A stretch of DNA of 64,000 nt from Aphelocoma coerulescens (GCF_041296385.1 NC_091018.1:3686001-3750000); one strand, 5' to 3'; shown: positions 46,201-60,948, numbered from the stretch's first letter. The notes: generated by a model not told the origin, from the sequence alone. Numbers and translations are program-made.

Positions 46201-49200
46201 AGATTTTGGGGATTTTGTGCTGGGATTTTGGGGGGTTTTTTAAATTGTTTTTTGGCGAGTGAAAGGCGGAGTGTGAACAAAAATGCAGTAATTTATTGCA
46301 ATATTTTCCAATGTTATTGGAGACTTGAAGTTCTCTGTGCTCTAACTGGTACTAAATTTTCCCACTAAAAGTGAGCCATGAAAGAGTTGAGTGACCAAAT
46401 TTTGCACCAGTCTATTCCATATCTCTAAAGTATAAATACAAAAATCAAATCCGTTTTTTCTGACAGATTCCCATTGTGAAAGAAAAGCTAGAACCCAGAG
46501 GTTCATCTCTGCTTTAACCTTCCCAGTTGTAAATTTCCAGCTGTGTGGGATGTCAGGACAAACTGGTGAACAGTGGCTTTGATAAACAGAGGGACTGGGT
46601 AGAATTTCCAACCTGTGAACAAATGTGTTGTTTAAGTATTAAAAAAACCAAAGCAAAACAATAAATGACCAAACAAACCTGTGGAGATAAAGAGAAAAAC
46701 CCTGAATTACTTGCTGGACCGAGCAGAGAAAATCCCTCTGCATCCAAACCTGCTACAGATGATGGGGTGTAGAGGTGTGTCAAAGGAGGGTATGGAACAA
46801 AGCAGAGGGAGGGGACAGAGAAATTTTGGCTGTAAGACATTTTTCTGTACTGTTTCACACAAACATCAGGAAATACTGAGGGAAAACAAAGAGAAGGACT
46901 AGAATCCAGGAGTTTGTGTCTCTGTATTCAACTGAATGATTTGGGGAACTGCAAATATTTTTAAAGGAAAAACTTAAGGGAAGAACTCTGGATGACTCTG
47001 TAAGAAAAAAATATAGGTTTGTAAATGAAACTTTGTGCAAAGATTGTTTTTCCTGCCACACCTTCATCATTAGCTCTGCTTTGGAAGAAGGGTATAAAGC
47101 CTGTGTTCAAATATTTTCTTTTTTCTTAGGCTTGGCAGCATTAAAGGAAATTGCTTTATAATATTTGTGAGAAATCATATCAACCTTCTACATGACTTTG
47201 GAAAGTCAATTCAGTTCTGCTTCTGAAATAGGAAAGAGAACAAGATATAGTAAAAAATATGCAAAATATGAGACTGAAAATCATATAGAGGTAATCAGGT
47301 CCTCAGAAAGACAAGGCCAGTTTTAAGACTGTAAGGTCAGTTTTACTGAATTAAAAAACCCCTTGGTTCTAAATTCCTTGAGATTTCAGATTTTATCCCT
47401 TTAGGTGTTTTTAGTGACCACAGCTAAAATTAAAATATCTTTTCTATTTTAGCCTTAAACTCAATTAAATAAGAGAGACTTACAGTTCAGTAAGCCAATG
47501 TTTAAACAATATTTGAGCATCAATTAAAGTTACAGACCCATTATGGCAGATAGACTTCCTGGATTTTCTGCCATTATCCCACATATATCTTATCATCCAT
47601 TACACCAAATATTGCTGCCAAGTTATTATTTCTAATATAACCTAAAAAATTCGGATTATTTTAATTTTCAAGCATTGAAATAATTTCATTTAACTGATAC
47701 ACTCGTCATTGCCAAAATCTTGGTGATGCCTTCCCCCCTGCCTTTAAAGAACTCAGTGAAAAGCAAAGCACAAAGCACACAAACTCACCTGGACTAACAG
47801 TTATCACTTTCAGCAGTAAATTCTGTCTGAACAGAAGTTTATTTCATGTTCTGCATGAACAATAATGCCTTCAAGACCAGTTTTGGGTGAGAGTGGCTGA
47901 TGAAGGAGAGAAGAGTTTGAGTGGCACTTGAGCTAAAATGTGCCAGGAAATTTCAGTTTATTCACAATTGCATTATTTGAGACAGAAATCAGATTAGAAG
48001 AAACATGTTAATGTATTAAAATGGCTGCATGGGAAGAGAGGAAACAAACAGAAATAAAAGGCTGCAGAAGCAAAGAAGGTGACACCAATTGAGATTTTTG
48101 ATGCATTACTGGAATCTGATGTGCTGGATCATATAAATGGAATATTAATGAAAATGAGTAACTCAAGGAGCGGTGTAAAGGTGAGATTTGGAAAGGTACT
48201 ATTATGCCAAAAGGATCCTGGCTTTTGGCATGCAAAATGAACCTCCAAGGAAAACAGCAGAGAAATCCTTGGGAAGTGGAAAAGAATGCACTGGAAAAAA
48301 AGCTGCGGTATCATTTACCTGTGACTGCTAATGCTGAAGGGCACCGAAAATGAAATTGCAGGAGGTATCTGAAAATTTATGAAGTTGTGCTTAGAATTGA
48401 CCTTGTAAAATAACTAAGATCAAAGGAGGGAATATACAAAAAAGAAATTTATACTCATTTCTGAAAGTCCAGATTACGAGCATCCTTTGGGTATTAAGGA
48501 AATTAGCTAGAAATACCCTGCTGTACAACTGAGAATTTCATTCTGAAAAGTCACGTTTAACTGGGAAGGTAAGCAAATATTAGAGCAAAGAAAATGAAGT
48601 AACAATTTTCTAAGGACAGAAGAGTGAACCTGGTAATTAAAGATAATTAATTTTAAAAGACCCAGGCTTAGTTCAGAAAAGGCATTTTAAGTATAACCGG
48701 GGCAGAACACAGATGTTTAGTGTCAAGAAGTGTAATCCTTCTAATTTCTGCCTGAATGTGAAGGGACAGCAATCAGCCAGTGCTTCCATGTGCTCCAGGA
48801 AGATTTATGTAATCCTGGTCTGTTTTCATACACAACATTGCAGCTCCTGTACCCCAGCTTGGCCTCAGTTTCGCACCTTGCCCTAGGTGAGATCTCTCCA
48901 GTTATTCCAGGTTCCTCCAACGCCAAAGGAAGGAGCAGCTGTGCTCATGTCATGCCTGATACTCAGAATCCTTGTCCCCTGCATCCATGAAATAGATAGG
49001 GATCTGTGAGTGACCAAAGTATCAACACTCCTAAAAGAATTCAGCATAATCCGACTATAGGGAAAAAGACATTGTACACATAAAACTGTGTACAAGATCC
49101 TAAGAAAAGCACGTTGGTTTTTTCCTCCTGGGGAAGCTGGTCAGGCTGAAAGAGTTTAGATGATTCAATGGTTTCAAAAGAATTGGGATTGAATTAGGGG

Positions 49201-52200
49201 GATGAGTGAAGGAACATGGAGTAGAGTAAAATTCAGGGTTGATTGTGGAAACCGGACAGTGAAGGGAAAGGAAAACCATAATCAGCCAGACAGGTGAGGG
49301 CATTCTCAACTGGGGAGTCAAAGCCAACAGGCAGTGAAGGGAATGAGTTATGTTCAGAGCCACAGGCATCTGCTGTGGTTGCTCTCTATGCTTCCTTAGT
49401 AATGGTGACTGTGAATACAAGAGTGAATATTATGCATATGTTCATGTGATTTTGACAGCAGCAACTTCTCTACTGGCTCGTGACTGAAATGACTGATTTT
49501 GCCTGTGAGAAAAGCTGCCTGTGTGCCCAGGTTTCAGAGCTGTCGTGTGTGAGACACAGTTATTCCCCTGGCTAGGAAAGGGTGAGCAGCCAGCAGAGCC
49601 AGCATTCCTCACTCCCCCTTCTCCACTCGTTTTCAGATATAATTATCATACTCTGCCTAATTGTGATTTCTGAGATCTTCATTGTCTCGTGTCATTCTTT
49701 CCGTAGGAAGATTTTTAGGGTGGTATAAAGTGGCAGCAGAAATGTACATTTAAGTCAGCTTTGAACCTTCCTACTGTACCTAATGTGTTATGACTAGAAC
49801 ATTTTATATAGAAAGAAAACACCTTTGTCATTCTCAGACTTTCTCAGGTATATTACCATAATCATTCATTCTAAATAAAGAGAGGGGAAATTGCTCTAGC
49901 TCTGGTTATAAATTGTGAATCCTGACAGGAACTCCTTGAAGGCCTCAGCAGTACAGACCTGCTTTCCTTCATTCAGGTGGAACCATTTTGTGTTTTTTCC
50001 TAGTCAGTATACCAGAAGATGTAAATACCATTTGGAGCTGTGCAACCCCTCTAGACACAGTGATTGACATTGAGGATGTGGATTTCAGTGAGAAATAAAT
50101 TTCAGTTAAAAAAACCCAAAAAAACATACATTAAACTCCAGTTAAGTTGTGGTCATGGCCAAAGTAATGAATTTTCTCTGGTGTGGTGATTCTGGGGTTA
50201 ATTTAAGAGTAACTAGGACCTTTAATCATGTGATAATTTTCCCTTTCACTGAAATATTATTCTGAATGCAGCTTGAATTATCCCTATTTAACAAATTGTG
50301 AACAGCAAATAGCCACCAAGCAAAAGCAGATGAATCCAGCCTTGAACCAACCTGGCAAGGGATTCTGACTATAATTTCAGTATACCACATTTGCATACTC
50401 AGGACCTAAACGGTTCTGTCTGTATGGATGTGTAATGGCAAGCTGACAAGTGTTCCTAAAGTATATTCAAATTACTGCATTTCAGGAGCAAGAGAACAAG
50501 CTGATAGCAGTGTCTGAACAAGGTTCAGAGCATGGAGATTGGGTGAAATGTCATTGAGGAACTCAGATAAACCAGGATGTTTATTTTCTGAATTGTAAAT
50601 GACAACATGATTTCCTCGACAAAATATTCATGATTTCTTGGAATTACTCATAAAGGGTAGCTCAAAAGAGTATAGACTGCAAAATTATATATCATTGATG
50701 TAAATTTTCCAGATATTTTATTTGGGTCAGAAAGTGCAGTACCAGAATAAAATATAAGAGCAGTAAATATCAGAGGCACTTGTTAGTCCATCTCGATAAT
50801 TAGAGAATGTGTTCCCATGAGAGCAGAATTCCAGTAATGTATGCAAGCAGGATGTTTGAAAACAACCCTCTTATAATAAATAATACAGAAAATACACTGC
50901 AAAAGGATTATTGGCAGAGGCATGTAAAGTAAGAGATTTGGCAGCAACTTTAAGAACACAAATATGCATCACTCAAGAGAGAAGATTTCTATCCGGGGAA
51001 CAAGCTGTCTTTGTAAGCAGGATTATACCCAGAACAAGCAGCTGAAAAACATATATGGATGCCAGCAAAGAAAAAAATGCACCCAACAGAAATGAGGGAT
51101 AGAAGGAGTATTTCAGTGGCAGGTCCTTCAGCTCGTTGCTCTAAATAGTTAAATTTGTAAAATCAGGTTTTTATAATTTTTGAGTTCAATTGTTTATTTA
51201 ATTGTTGCATTAACCAGTCATTTTGCTTCTCTCTGCCCATAACAGATGTTCATTATAAAAACTGAATACATTAAGATGATTACATTATTCAAACTCTTTG
51301 ATAATTCATTTGTATTAAAACCATAAGACTCTGTTGACATTTCCCTAGGGTACATTTGGTGAGGTTAAGCAGGATAAATGTCACAGTTAGTAATGCTGTT
51401 AAGATAAAAACCTTGCAAAGGAACTACATATTATTTTTCTGCTTCATGGTCCTTAACAGCAACTTTTAGAGCTATATTTCCCTTTTAAATGATGCATTAG
51501 ACCTTGAAAAGTAAAATAAAAAGACCTGAAATTATGATTCTTGCTCATTTCCTCAAGAATAAATGAATAGAGGAGAAATCTTAAAGAAGTAGGCATGATT
51601 TTTTTTTAAAAAGTTTTGAAAAAAAATGCTCTGTTCAAGTATAATGGCCCTGGTGAGATGTGGAGTGGAAGAACGTATCTTAAAAAGAATGTAAGAGGTG
51701 CATTAATTTCAATGAAAATGCCCCAAAAAAGGAAGTGAGCCATAAAATCTCAAATACAGCACAGGCATCAATATTTTAGAAATACCTCAATACAGATCAT
51801 CATGTAGCTACAACTGGAGGAAAAATGAGGCTGGGATGACTTGTAGAGGTCCCTCATTTCATCCTCCTTTCAAGCCACGGCTAAATACTAAGATTAATTC
51901 AGCTAAAAGTATGCTCATTCAATTCATATTAATAAAATTTTGGAATTAAATTTGGGTTGGCTGTGGCCTCCTCCAGGCAAGTGGAAGAGCTGCTGGTGCT
52001 CAGGCTCCTGATCCACGATTTTCGTGGCATCCATCCCAACCCTCCAGCTCTCTCATGAACCCTTTCCATGATACATTAGTGGATTCCTCACTTTGGACCA
52101 TCTCTTTTATACTGGGGCCCAGCACAGGACAGCATTTGAGTCTCCCAGTTTTCCCACTAGAGAATAGGGGTGCCTGTGAGTGTTCTCAGATATTAACTTG

Positions 52201-52784
52201 GTTTATACCTTTGCTTTCATCTTGAGGCTGTTGCTCAACCTTCAGTGAAATGTGATCATTGTAGCACTTAATTGTTTATGTTTCAGGTACTGAAAGTTTT
52301 TCTTCAGTCTTTATTCAAAAACATAAAAATGTAATTAAGTACAACTTATTAAAAGAATGATTGCAACAGCTCCAGTTGGCAATAATATTAGATGGATGCA
52401 GAGGAATATAAAATGTTTTGCTTATTTTTTAATTCAGGAAAATGAGTGAGAAGCTGCTTAATAATGAAAGTTAATTTGATACTGTTCAGCTGTAACGTGG
52501 GTTTTTTAGGTTTGATTTGGTTTTTGTGTCTAGATCATATCTAATAACAGAATAAAAAATTAATTATAAATATTACTGCCTATAAAACACGCGACAATTT
52601 TGTAGTTGTCTTTAATTGCAATATCTTTTACTACACTGAGGAGAAACAAAGTTCGTCCTGAATAAAAATTATAATTATTAATAAAAGTTACTCATAATGC
52701 ATTCTTTTTGTTAAAAGAGTGCCACAATATCAGAGGATACAAAAATGATCAAGCAGAAAATCAAGAAATCAAGTAGAGTAGTTG
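43276..52784. other. AT-rich non-coding stretch, no gene recognised
   Basis: More than 9 kb shows no supported gene, RNA or known repeat. Open frames are short (at most 106 codons, at 49420-49100 on the minus strand) and unsupported. A roughly 20-bp direct duplication containing CAGCATATTTTAGA-like sequence occurs near 44925-44962. Confidence 0.5.
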
Positions 52785-53296
52785 AATACTAAAGGATCCC
52801 TGGAGATCTAGTCCAACATCAAGATGCACTCACCCAGAGCAAATTGTTTAGGGTTATGTCCAGTTAGGTTGTGCTATGATCCAGTTAGGATCTACAAGAA
52901 CCTAGATAGGGTTATGATCCAGTTAGGATCTTCAAGGATGGCAACTCCACAGCTTTCTGGGCAACCTGCTTGACCAGTCTCATAGAAAACAGAACACACA
53001 AAATTAGAACAAAAAAGCCTTTTTCTTATGTGAATTTGCTGTGTTTAAATTTGCGCCTATTTCCTCTTGTCCTGTTTCCAGGTGCTGCTGGGGAGGCTCT
53101 GGTCTGTGCTGCTCTCACTGGGTGTTTTTGCTCACTCCTGTGACCCACCCCAAGCCCTGGCTCCCTGTGGGTGAGCAGTTCCAGCTCTCTTCTCCTACGG
53201 GAGATGCTCCAGCCCTTTAATCCCTTCCTGGCCCCAGTATGTCCATGTCTCTCCTTTACTGGGGAGCCCACAACTGCACGGAGCTCTCCAGTAGAG
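52785..53296 (-). mobile_element. Older CR1 LINE fragment, antisense, with internal duplication
   Basis: The plus strand follows the complement of an older CR1 3' region: CCCTGGAGATCTAGTCCAAC, then CTTTCTGGGCAACCTG, CCTCTTGTCCTGTTTCC, GGGAGATGCTCCAGCCC and GGAGCTCTCCAGTAG. The element's 3' end is at left. It is more diverged than the other copies. Near its 3' part, units containing TATGATCCAGTTAGGATCT are repeated (52875 and 52913, period 38, with a partial third unit from 52851). Confidence 0.85.
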
Positions 53297-55581
53297 ACTG
53301 AGAAACTTTGGTGGCTCCATATAGGTTCTCTTCAATTAGTGCTTTATACTTTTAAAAGTGCTACTTGCAGATTTTAGCTGAAACGCGTTGGTAACGTAAA
53401 CCCAAATTATCCTCTGCCATAAAAATGCACTTTGCTGATATTTGGCAGTTTTATTCCTGCTCTATCAGTTTTGGAAATGGATTTCTTTTTTATGTTTAGA
53501 ACATGCAGATGTTCAGGGATACTGGGGAAACCAAACACACTGCAAAGTTAGTGTAGGAAGAAACTTGTGATAAAAAATCTTTCACACATGACTTTTTCAA
53601 GGACATGGGGAACTCTTTAAGGACTATATTGATATTTTCAGGGTCTTAAATTAAAAGTACTTGACAAAATCTGTAGTACCCATGATCAGAAGCAAAGAGC
53701 TAAGTAATTTAGGTCAGAGAAAGTGATCACTGGGAAACAACTGAAGCATCTGTTCCTACAGTAATTGCATAGAACTGTTCAGATTGGGAGGAACAACTTA
53801 TTCAGTATCATTGTGAAAAACTCCTTGATACTGGGGAAAAAAAGAGTTCATTTTTTTTCATTTGTAAATCTTTCTCTACAGGAAGTTTTAAAAGCAAGAT
53901 ACTGCTGATGAAAATAGATGGTCAAAAAACGCCACAAAAGAATTTGTAGAAAAAGACAAGAAATTTAAGTTGTTGCATTTGACTTTCCTAAGGAGTGTTT
54001 TAAATTTCTAAATTATTAAATTAAAAGCCGGTTTTTTTGGTTTCATTTTCTCTCATACCAGAGTAGAAGGTGACTGCTTATAAACTAATTAATAATTTGG
54101 AAAATTATTCTTAATTTCAATTGTTTTTACAGATGTCCAAATGTGAATCTCTTTCAACTATGAAATTCAATATTATCTTGTATATTAAATATATAAACTA
54201 CCAAATGTGCAAACACACATAATGTGATTGGTGCCCTCTTCAAGTGGACATTTTTTTATTTTTATTTTTCAGAGTTAGTTCTTTTGTTTTACATAGTGGA
54301 AAGAGACCTGGGATTTACTTTATTTTAGGCAGGTACTAACTGTGTAAGATAAGAGATTTGCCAATGGTATGGTCTGATATTAAAAAATGTTGTGTTTCTC
54401 AAATCAAAGAAGCTGGTTATGTGTTTAAATGACCCACAAAAAATAGCTCTGGAGCATTTGCTGTATTTTAATTACACAGAGAGAGGATTTTGTCAAGACT
54501 GTCCTCCAAAACACCTATATACTGTAAACGGGTTTTTTAATAGATACAAAGTGTTTGAGATATTCCAAGACTTCCCATGGTATTTTCAGTGTGAACTCTA
54601 AATCTCTCTTGAAGGGAATCAGTGTTTGGAAAAAAGAAGATTTGCAGAAGACTTAATGATATTTTAGGAGTTAAATCTGCATTGCAGATGCAGACGTTGT
54701 CATTTGGGGGGCAGTTTAATCCATGGTGGGTTTTCAATTCAGTGAGTTGCACAACAATGATTTACAGTGGAGACTTTGTCTATTCTGCTCAATCTTGTGT
54801 TTCACTAAATAGAGAAATACTAACTTGGGAGGGAAAAAAGGGAGAAGGTGATACCTGCCTACTCAGCAAAGCCTGAAAACATGGGGTTTCAGTCCAGCTA
54901 AAACCCAGTTTATTATAGATTTCTTTGCATAAGAATATTTTCCTGTAATTTGGGGAAAGCAGGTACAGAGTGTATACAAAAGGCTTAGACTGTAGGGGTT
55001 TATCATCTGCATTGAATGCACAAAGCTGCTCTGATTAAGTCTGATTTCAGTGGAGTTGTGTAACCATTACCATGATTAAATTATCACCTTGTTTAAGTGA
55101 CTGCTGTGGAAATGCTGAAAGGAGAGCACGTTACAGGTTATTGTAAAAGCCTTAGCAACTTGCAGGAACCTTCCAAGCACTGAACTGCCAGTGTAAGTAC
55201 TTATTGCTTTTCAAACACTTTACAGCACATTTTCAAAACGTTAACAGGAAATTTGTAAAAACACCTCATGAATGTAGATTTTCAGCTCCACCCAGAGTTT
55301 CAAAAAGAGAGGGAAAAAATAGACATCCATGACAGAGAACTGCTCATGAAAACAGGACTCCTAGAGTGTCTGGGGGATGTGGTGATTGCTATCTCAGTCT
55401 CCCCCCACAGATTTCCCTTCCTGGATTACAGAACCACTGTCCAGAGGTAAGAGCTGTTCCTTCTGTTCCACACATGTCTGTGTTCCAGATCCTCGTTGTG
55501 CATGGAAATGTGGATCCTCCCATTCATACCTGGGCATGGCCCTTTGGTCACCCCTTTCTAGCCCGTGCTGCCTGTGGAGGT
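53297..55581. other. Non-coding stretch, no gene recognised
   Basis: AT-rich sequence lies between two CR1 fragments. Small open frames such as 54392-54601 and 54622-54876 have no recognisable similarity. Confidence 0.5.
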
Positions 55582-55740
55582 TGAGTCATGGAATGGTTTG
55601 GGTTGGAAGGAACCTTAAAGGCCATCTACTTCCAACCATGGAAAAGTTTTCTAAATCCCCTGCCATGGAAAAGAAGACCTTCCACTAGACTGGGTTTCTC
55701 CAAGCCTCGTCCAACCTGGCCTTTAACACTTCCAGGGTTA
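55582..55740 (-). mobile_element. CR1 LINE 3' fragment, antisense
   Basis: The plus strand reads TCATGGAATGGTTTGGGTTG, then GGAACCTTAAAGGCCATCTA, then CCTTCCACTAGACTGGGTT and TCCAACCTGGCC. This is the complement of the CR1 3' end. About 160 bp are kept, with a short local duplication of CCATGGAAAAG within it. Confidence 0.92.
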
Positions 55741-58700
55741 AATGAATTTTTTTCAGTATTACTTCATTGGGGTTACACTCCACGTGGCAAAAATTAACAG
55801 TAGCAGTGATCCATGCCAGATCCCTAAATTCCCTGAGTTCATTCTGCTCTGCAGGCTGCTGTTGTTGTAGATCAGTAGTAGATCCCTTACTGTCAAGTAG
55901 GGTGCTTTGCAGATTATTTTAATTACAGAATGAGCTTTCATGGTGAGCAAAATGAACATTGCCTTTGAAATACACTCATGCTTTGTTGCTGTTGACAACA
56001 ACGGTGGATGGAGGTTTATCTACCAAAGAAAAAAGCATTTCCTGGTGTGCATTACACAGTTTTTTATCAAAACCCTTTTGCCCAGAGGCAAACCTGGGCT
56101 AAAGTCTTTCATATGTAGCTTGGATGGCATAGTAAGTTACAGCAGAAAAAATACATGCAATGATAACTACTCCACCCCCAACCCTATATATAACTTGTGC
56201 TTACAGGTTGTTTAATTTTAAATCTTCTTTCAGCATAAAAGCACTACAAGTTTGTCACTAACTTCTGCCTCTCTTAATAATTCATCTGCTTTGCAGTTGT
56301 ATGGGTTTAATTAGCTGCTTCTGCTTCGGTGTTCTCGTGTCATGTTGTCTTTTTCATTAGATCTCTCTCCTTCATCCGTGTTAGATGTTTGCACATTTCC
56401 TAGCTTTAAGCAATGTGGGCTATAATTGGAATCTAAAGTTGGAACATGTCTTCAGTTACCATTTTGTTAATTCCTTTTATTTTCCTGTCAAAACCGTATG
56501 CTATCATGTATTGCCAATGAAGTGAAAGAGAAGTCAAAGGTAATCCACATCAGCTTTCTTGCTTCTAGCAAATGTTTGTGCCTTTAGACTTGTTTTCTGT
56601 TATAAATGTTTTGTGAGAGTATCCATACTATTTTCAGTTCAGTCTTTTCATGGAGACTATACACAAGCATATTGCAGAATGCTGAGGCTTTTAGTGTAAA
56701 ATCAAATGTATCAATGACAGTTTTCTCACATTCTCTGCAACTCTTTTATCACTCTTTTTCCTGTCACATATAAACGTAATTTCAATTTTTTAAAAGAATA
56801 TTAAGGTGGGATTGTATTAGTCTGAACAACTGAGTTTAAGTCCTGTTAAAATTGCTAAGTTAAAAGGAGGAAAAGAGAGAATAGAAGGCAGAAGTAGCAG
56901 TCTGGAAAATGGAGAACGTGGTCAAACACAGGAAGGGCAGTCCCAGCATATGGAAAGTTTATCAGGTGTGTGGAATGAGCTTTGTTTCCCCATATGGCAT
57001 TTGAAATGACTGTGGGGACTGCTTTGATTTTAAACAGTGATGTTTTGGGGTGAAAAGATGTGGAGGCAGCAGTTGTCTGCAAAGCTCTGTTTTTAAGGTG
57101 CTGAAATTTTGGAAGATCTGAATAAAAGAAGTAATGGAGATGACACTGTTGTTTCATAACTTAAGGGCAAAATTACATTCTGCTCTGAAATGATTGGTTT
57201 CATCAGCCCTTCAGGTAAGGTCTGGACTCCTGTAAGTGTTCTTGAGGTTGAAGGTAGCTATAGGTGATTATTCTTCTCATTCAAAAATCAAGCAACTTGC
57301 AGAATTAAACTAGAAACATTTTAATACCCTTATTCCATTTTTTACCATTTTTCATCTGAGAACAAATAGAAAAAATAAAATTTTTTGTTAATCATCTGGT
57401 ATTTCTAGGATTTGAACAGAGTTCTGTCATAGTGACAAATGCTTGGCTTCCAAGAAATGTTCATTTTCCTTGTGTGAATATGTGTTTTCAGCACAATGAA
57501 GGGCAGGTTTGGACATGTACTGGCATGAATTTATCCAGGTATAGTGAACTTTATATATGAACTTGTTTTTTACATTCAGACATACAATTCGTTGTTCTGT
57601 GTAACAGATTTTGTGTGTGAAAACTCTTTGTTATGTGTTGTAGACTGTAATTAAATAAAAAACACAGTTCAAAGAATGGAAAGATTAACAAAATCTCTGC
57701 TGCTGTCATGAGGATGACATGACCTTGTAGTTGAGAACTGAGAATGAAATGGCTGCAAGAATGGAAGACAGGTTTTGGTTTTGTGAAGGGTTGCATAGAT
57801 CTGAGACAATAAATTAACAACCAGCTGATGTTCTGCAGTGCTTCTTGAAAGGGCTGTATTTGATTTTTAAAAAGTGACTTTTTTTTATTTTTTTGTCTGA
57901 AACAACCATTAAAATGAAATTAATTGCAATGACATGCTTGCCATTGGATTGGAACTCAGTCTCAGGGAGTATTTGAGAATTCATTTTGAGTTGAAAAGGA
58001 ACTGAGCAATCAATGTCAAGTCCAGGCCCCCAGTGTCTTTGTTTGTGCAGTCACAATCCCACACAAGGACTTACTCATTCTGACCAGAGCTCATCACAGG
58101 ATAATTCTTTTTCTATGGTTTCCAGCTTTGTCTTCTTCCAAGGCTGTGACAATTCCTACATTGTATTGGACTCTAAATCTTCTCAATAACAAGTCCTATT
58201 TTGCTGAAAAAGACACCCTGAACAGCGAATTCTTGATATTTTTGCGGTTTGCCACAGCTCCGTGTCCCCTTGATTTTCTGCACACAGTCCTTCACCCTCT
58301 TTCAGAGTCAATACAGTTGTAACATAGAATTAATTAAGGTATTTTCAGCATCGGTTTCAGCTGCCAAACTGTGAATTTGCACAAAGCTTGATTTCTAATT
58401 TTTCTTAAAAGAAGAGAATTTAGTCAAATTAAGAGTATGGGAAAGACTTATAGGTTAATGAGGTTGGGCAGGATGGAGGCTTTTTAAATTTTTTTAAAAA
58501 GAAAATCTTAAATTAATTCCGGTTGAATTGAGTGTTTCATCCTGAGATATTTATAGATCAATAACATGAGGTAAGTTTTTGGGTCAATATTAAAATGCAA
58601 AAGGATAAGATATGCTGAAATATATGTATTTTAAACTGTGATGTGCATACTAAGCTCTCTCAATTAGTAGTTTATCTCAGATGGACAGGAACCTATCCTG

Positions 58701-60676
58701 GAGCCAGCACTGAGGTTTAAAATAAAAAATGTCTTGGTACAGAACTAAGAATGTCAGAAAATAATTCTTTGAAAAATGGTTTTTCATTATTTAATCAGTT
58801 GCTTTCTAGATTTAAAACCCCAACAGGAAACAAATGTAACATAAGTTATGTTAATATATATTGCCACATTAATGTGCTTTAAATAAAATTGAGACAACTT
58901 TTTTATAGGCTATCTATGAATAAAATTAATATGAGATTTTATTTAGAAGGAAGAATTAATCTGTTGGTGAATCAAACAAAAGACTAAGAAAAAAAAGCAC
59001 GGTTGTGTTGAATACAAATACAAAGAAAATGAGGTGAGAAATAACAAAGGCTTATTCTGTCTTTGTTATATATTAAAGCAGAGCACCAGATTGAATACGG
59101 TTTTCACTTTTCAAAGCAGAAACCTGCAAAAAAAAATAAAAATAGGTGGAGTAGAAGATTAAGCTTTGAAACATAGACAATTAATATTATAGTTAAAATG
59201 GGGCTTTAAAAAACACATTTAATGGTTGAGCTGTTTGGAGGATTCATTCTCCTTTCTGTTCATAAACCAGAAGAAACATAAATGCATTTAAATTATACTT
59301 TGTCAAGTTTCTCACATATATGCACACATGCAGACATATAAGTACCTCAAATATATCTATAGAGCACAGTATATGCCATAAATATATCTCTGATGTGGTA
59401 CAACGTGCACACACCCCTTCTCCTGTTTGTACCATGATAGGAGACTTGCACAAGTCCTTTGAAAGTGGTTTCAAATTTAAACTTTTTGGGGAATATTTTT
59501 ACTAATATTAAAAAGCATTCAAGCCACAACACTGTGTGAATGCCATACCCAATATTATAGATACAGCCAGAGCTCAAGTTTCACTGAATGAGTGAATATG
59601 AGTTCATGTTCCTGTGCAGCAATATCTGAATCAAGCAGTTTTGGGCTGTTATTTTTTTCCCAATGTCAAATCATTTTTGGTTTAAAAAAATCAGCTGGAT
59701 AATAATAGAAGCATTTTTTAGAACCAAGGGACTGGAGAGTGCTTGCTTTTTAGGCAGTTGGGCTCAAAAGGAAGAAAAAGAGGCAGTGGCAGCTTGGTTA
59801 AGAAAAAAACCCAGCCTAATAGAGGTAAGAATCAGAAAACCAATTCTGGGGAAAGATTGAGAAAGAACATTCTCTAAGTCAGTGTTTTGTTCTGCTCCAC
59901 TTTCCATGGAGAGATTTAAATAGATTGTTAATGTTATGGAGAGAGGAATTCTACCAAGCTCTGTGTCATTACAGCAGATGTTGCATCTGCACAACCCAAC
60001 TGCCAGCAATGCCAGAAACTTCGGGATGCCGGATGCATCACATTCCCTCACTCTGGGCAGCCACTGAACCAACAGGAGGGTGAACCATCAGCTGGTCAAA
60101 GAGAATAACCTTGCCATGAATGAGTGTGAACTGATGCATTTCCAGTTAAATAGGATAAACAAAACCTTGAGTTGGTGACTCAAGGTTTCTGACTCCAAAA
60201 GAGCAGACTGAGAAATTAGGGAAACTAATTAGTGAAGTCAACGTGATTGAAGTGCCAGGGGACTAAGTGTGAGGGAGCTTTGGAATCTGGAGTCAAGGCT
60301 TCAAAATCTGTTTGAAGTGCACCACAAACAAGAAAGCAGCAATTTACAGAAAATGGAAGCGGCTCTTCAACATTTGCTTAAAAACCAAATGCTCTAGAAG
60401 ATTGCAGGCAGCAAAAAGGTAAGACAGAACGTCTTTTCAGAGAGGTCTTTCTTAAAGGTAGAATGGTAAAGGCGCAATAGTTCTCCCCCCAAATCAGGTC
60501 AAATTATGCCATACAAAGGACATTTTGGTTAGAGGAAATCAGCCATAAAAAGTACAGTGAAAGAAATTAGTACTTAGTTTGATGAAGCAGATTTATTCAT
60601 AAATATGCTTTTCCAAATGCAGTCCCCAAATTGTTATGTTTTGAACCTAATTTCAATGAGAATAATGAGGTTATCC
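55741..60676. other. AT-rich non-coding stretch with a perfect hairpin
   Basis: No gene is recognised. An 11-bp perfect inverted repeat lies at 60162-60188. The part from about 59950 to 60430 is less AT-rich and could be an old unclassified repeat, but I cannot name it. Confidence 0.5.
60162..60188. repeat. Perfect 11-bp inverted repeat with 5-base loop
   Basis: AAACCTTGAGT (60162-60172) and ACTCAAGGTTT (60178-60188) are exact complements around TGGTG. The stem does not extend beyond this. No function is claimed. Confidence 0.9.
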
Positions 60677-60923
60677 AAGGCATGTTGGTGGCAATGATGC
60701 CTTAGGTTTTAACTTTTATATTTTTCAAATCCCGCACTGCCTGGTGTGTCACTCTGAAGTTTCGTGTGGCCTGTTAGCTGCTGTTCTCTCACGCTGGTCA
60801 GACAGAACAAACCCTCTCTAGGTTCAGGCCCCAAAATGTGTAACTAAAAGCCTTTGAGAGGAGGGGCAAACCTGGGGTAATTACATCATTAACTGAGGTT
60901 ATAATTGGAGAATTAACCCTCAT

Positions 60924-60948
60924 ATGCAAATGGCCCAAACTTATAAAA
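60924..60948 (+). promoter_or_regulatory. Octamer plus TATA promoter in the second LTR
   Basis: A perfect octamer (ATGCAAAT, binding site of POU/Oct factors) lies 10 bases before a perfect TATAAAA. The pairing is a classical polymerase II core arrangement. Transcription would start near 60975. Confidence 0.65.
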
